Origin: Chloroflexi bacterium RBG_16_68_14
Lineage (GTDB): Bacteria; Chloroflexota; Dehalococcoidia; DSTF01; RBG-16-68-14
Assembly (NCBI GenBank): GCA_001796995.1
Contig: MGOB01000052.1
Location: 14,227 to 20,784, forward strand
Reading direction: 5' to 3'
Length of the DNA stretch: 6,558 bases
Positions 4,783 through 6,558 of the stretch are shown piece after piece; position 1 is the stretch's first letter; each line of letters opens with the position of its first letter. The translations under genes and the position numbers were made by a program. The notes under the pieces were generated by a model. That model was not told the origin of the DNA. It did no database searches and saw nothing but the letters and a program-made list of their open reading frames with translations.

Positions 4783-6513
4783 ATGGCTAGAAAAGTGCGA
4801 ACCCTAACCCGTCGTGAATTCATCGGAGTCGCTGCTACCGCTGTCGGCGGTGCTGTCCTCGCTGGTTGCAAGGGCGAAGAAGCCGTGAGGGTGAGTGCTA
4901 CCCCTACCCCAGCCGGTACTCCCTCCGCAGCCCTCACACCCGGTGCCGTCCCTGGCACGGTCCTAGTGAACGGCAACGTCATTACGATGGACGCGGCGGA
5001 CACGATCGCGCAGGCAGTAGCCATCAAGGATGGGCTGGTCTTGCAGACCGGAACGAGCGAGGCTATTCGTGCGCTGGCTGGTCCGCAGACCCAAACGATT
5101 GACCTGCGCGGCAAGACCGTCACGCCCGGGCTGATTGACGCGCACAATCACCTGCAACTCTGGGGCACGCTGCTCACTGACTATGTGCCGCTGATTCCGC
5201 CCGATGTCAAGACGCTAGACGATTTACTCGCGCGCCTTGGAGAGACCATCGCTCAGGCGAAGCCGGAGGAGTGGGTGCAGGGCTATTTCTGGGACCTGGA
5301 TCCGCCCAGGCGCGAGCAGATCGACCCGATCTCGCCGAACACCCCCGTCTGGCTGATGCAGCAGGGCGGACACTTTGCCTCGGTGAACAGTGCGGCGCTC
5401 GGAATCGCTGGCATCACCGCGCAGACGCGCAATCCCGAAGGCGGCATCATCGAGCGCGACCAGCAAGGCAATCCGACCGGCGTGCTCTACAACCATCGCG
5501 CGATGGACCTGGTACGCGCGCACATGCCACAGCCAACGCCTCAACAAATCGCGAACAGTCTAAAAACCTCCGAGATGAAGATGGCGGAGGTCGGCGTGAC
5601 GACCTATCAGGACGTCAATGCACGATTCGCCGCGATTCAAGGGTATATGGAATTCTGGCGCGCCAAGGGCATGACACTGCGTTCGCAGATTTTCTATACC
5701 CTGGAATGGCCCGGGGACCTTGACCGTGCCTTGCAGATGGAACGCATCTCCGACGAGTACATGCGCTTTGCCGGCTACAAGTTCCTGATTGACGGGCAGT
5801 TTCCAACCTGGTACACCCACGAGCCGCACCCCGGCATCAGTTGGGACATGCCCACCTGGAACCCCGACCAGTTCAAACAGACGGTCAAAGCCCTGCACGA
5901 CACGGGACTCCAGATAGCCGTTCATTGCGGCGGCGACGCGGCAGTTGATCTCACGCTGGACGCCTACGAAGCGGCGATGAAAGCCAACCCGCGCCAGGAC
6001 CCGCGTCACCGCATCGAGCATGCGACCCTGGCCTCCCCCAGCGCATTCAAACGCGCGGGGGAACTGGGCGTGGTGATTTCGACTCAACCGCAATTTGTCC
6101 GGGCAATGGGCGATCTGCCGGGCAAGATCGGGGAAGAGCGCGCCAAGCGGGTAATGGCGACGCGCGATTGGCTCAACGCCGGTGCCAAACTGGCCCTTGG
6201 CTCCGATACGCCGACTTCGCCATGGTACTCGCCCCACGTCACGCTGGCTCAATCCGTCTTGCGCTACGACCAACATGACGAGCCTTTTCATCCCGAACAG
6301 GCCCTCACCATTCAAGAGGCACTCCGAGCGCATACCATGGGTTCGGCGTACGCCTGTTTCGAGGAGAACGTCAAGGGCTCGCTTGAGCCCGGGAAGATGG
6401 CCGACCTCTCGGTCTGGAGCGACAACATCTACAGCATCAAGCCGCAGGACATCGTCAACACAACCATAGAGATGACCATCATCGGCGGGAAGATCGTCTA
6501 CGAACAGTCGTAG
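4783..6513 (+). CDS. Tat-exported, lipid-anchored amidohydrolase (YtcJ-like)
   Basis: A 576-residue metal-dependent amidohydrolase of the Amidohydro_3/YtcJ group. The N-terminus is a Tat lipoprotein signal: TRREFIG (twin Arg10-Arg11), a hydrophobic run and the lipobox LAGC with Cys29. A Thr/Pro-rich linker follows (about 38-58), and the enzyme domain begins at TVLVNGNVITMD (59-70). Metal-site residues are in the expected order: H121 and H123 in DAHNH, K333 in YKFLIDG (probable carboxylated bridging lysine), H381 in VHCGGDAA, H413 in RIEHA and D475 in LGSDTP. The family hydrolyses amide or related bonds in small cyclic or acyl compounds; the substrate cannot be told. The signal implies action outside the cytoplasmic membrane, possibly nutrient scavenging. 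The gene occupies the place of gcvPB. A hand-counted block (5521-5640) is 54% G+C against 72% in gcvPA, with many A/T third positions, so horizontal acquisition is plausible. All key residues are present. Confidence 0.93.
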   Translation: MARKVRTLTRREFIGVAATAVGGAVLAGCKGEEAVRVSATPTPAGTPSAALTPGAVPGTVLVNGNVITMDAADTIAQAVAIKDGLVLQTGTSEAIRALAGPQTQTIDLRGKTVTPGLIDAHNHLQLWGTLLTDYVPLIPPDVKTLDDLLARLGETIAQAKPEEWVQGYFWDLDPPRREQIDPISPNTPVWLMQQGGHFASVNSAALGIAGITAQTRNPEGGIIERDQQGNPTGVLYNHRAMDLVRAHMPQPTPQQIANSLKTSEMKMAEVGVTTYQDVNARFAAIQGYMEFWRAKGMTLRSQIFYTLEWPGDLDRALQMERISDEYMRFAGYKFLIDGQFPTWYTHEPHPGISWDMPTWNPDQFKQTVKALHDTGLQIAVHCGGDAAVDLTLDAYEAAMKANPRQDPRHRIEHATLASPSAFKRAGELGVVISTQPQFVRAMGDLPGKIGEERAKRVMATRDWLNAGAKLALGSDTPTSPWYSPHVTLAQSVLRYDQHDEPFHPEQALTIQEALRAHTMGSAYACFEENVKGSLEPGKMADLSVWSDNIYSIKPQDIVNTTIEMTIIGGKIVYEQS

Positions 6514-6558
6514 CGCGCAATCTAACGATCGCATGATGGGGCCGTCCGTAACAACTCC
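6514..6558. other. Right-edge flank, nothing assignable
   Basis: The last 45 bases follow the amidohydrolase stop. An ATG pair at 6533-6538 has no Shine-Dalgarno before it and only a few codons remain, so no gene is called. There is no hairpin with a T-run to mark a terminator. Confidence 0.5.

Noticed and set aside
5560..6534. 324-codon open frame on the minus strand opposite the amidohydrolase
   Set aside because: The plus-strand enzyme covers it with conserved catalytic residues; the antisense product shows no family features.

Overview
The window is a GC-rich bacterial segment, about 72% G+C in a hand-counted 120-base block of gcvPA. It is built around part of a glycine cleavage operon. 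Two things point weakly towards a Chloroflexota-like or similar high-GC bacterium. The P protein is of the split, two-subunit type (a gcvPA gene rather than a fused gcvP), as in Gram-positives, Thermus, Chloroflexota and archaea. The exported lipoprotein at the right end has a Thr/Pro-rich linker just after its lipobox, which is common in Chloroflexota lipoproteins. No 16S or other marker gene is present, so the taxonomy is inference.

Layout, left to right. Bases 1-43 hold the first 14 codons of a leftward gene with a hydrophobic, signal-like N-terminus. Bases 44-304 are a divergent intergenic region. It contains a good sigma70-type promoter facing each way and, between them, two strong GC-rich hairpins that are inverted, diverged copies of each other (120-200). 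Rightward from 305 come a metallo-beta-lactamase-fold hydrolase (305-1165), gcvT (GTG start overlapping the hydrolase stop by 4 bases), an unrecognised lipoprotein (2267-2926, starting 1 base after gcvT), gcvH (3011-3412) and gcvPA (3420-4730). A Tat-signal, lipid-anchored amidohydrolase of the YtcJ type follows (4783-6513), visibly lower in G+C, and then 45 bases of flank.

How the genes fit together. GcvPA (half of the glycine decarboxylase), GcvH (lipoyl carrier) and GcvT (aminomethyl transfer to tetrahydrofolate) catalyse the oxidative cleavage of glycine to CO2, NH3 and methylene-THF. The lipoamide dehydrogenase and the catalytic PLP subunit GcvPB are not in the window. Where gcvPB would usually sit, directly after gcvPA, there is the amidohydrolase. 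The MBL hydrolase is translationally coupled to gcvT and shares the only clear rightward promoter, so it may be co-expressed with glycine cleavage; its substrate is unknown.

No complete mobile element, CRISPR array, RNA gene or obvious defence system is visible. The points most worth a second look are the inverted hairpin pair with a compensatory base-pair change, the interrupted gcv operon (a lipoprotein inside it, and an amidohydrolase in the place of gcvPB), and the export signal on the amidohydrolase.
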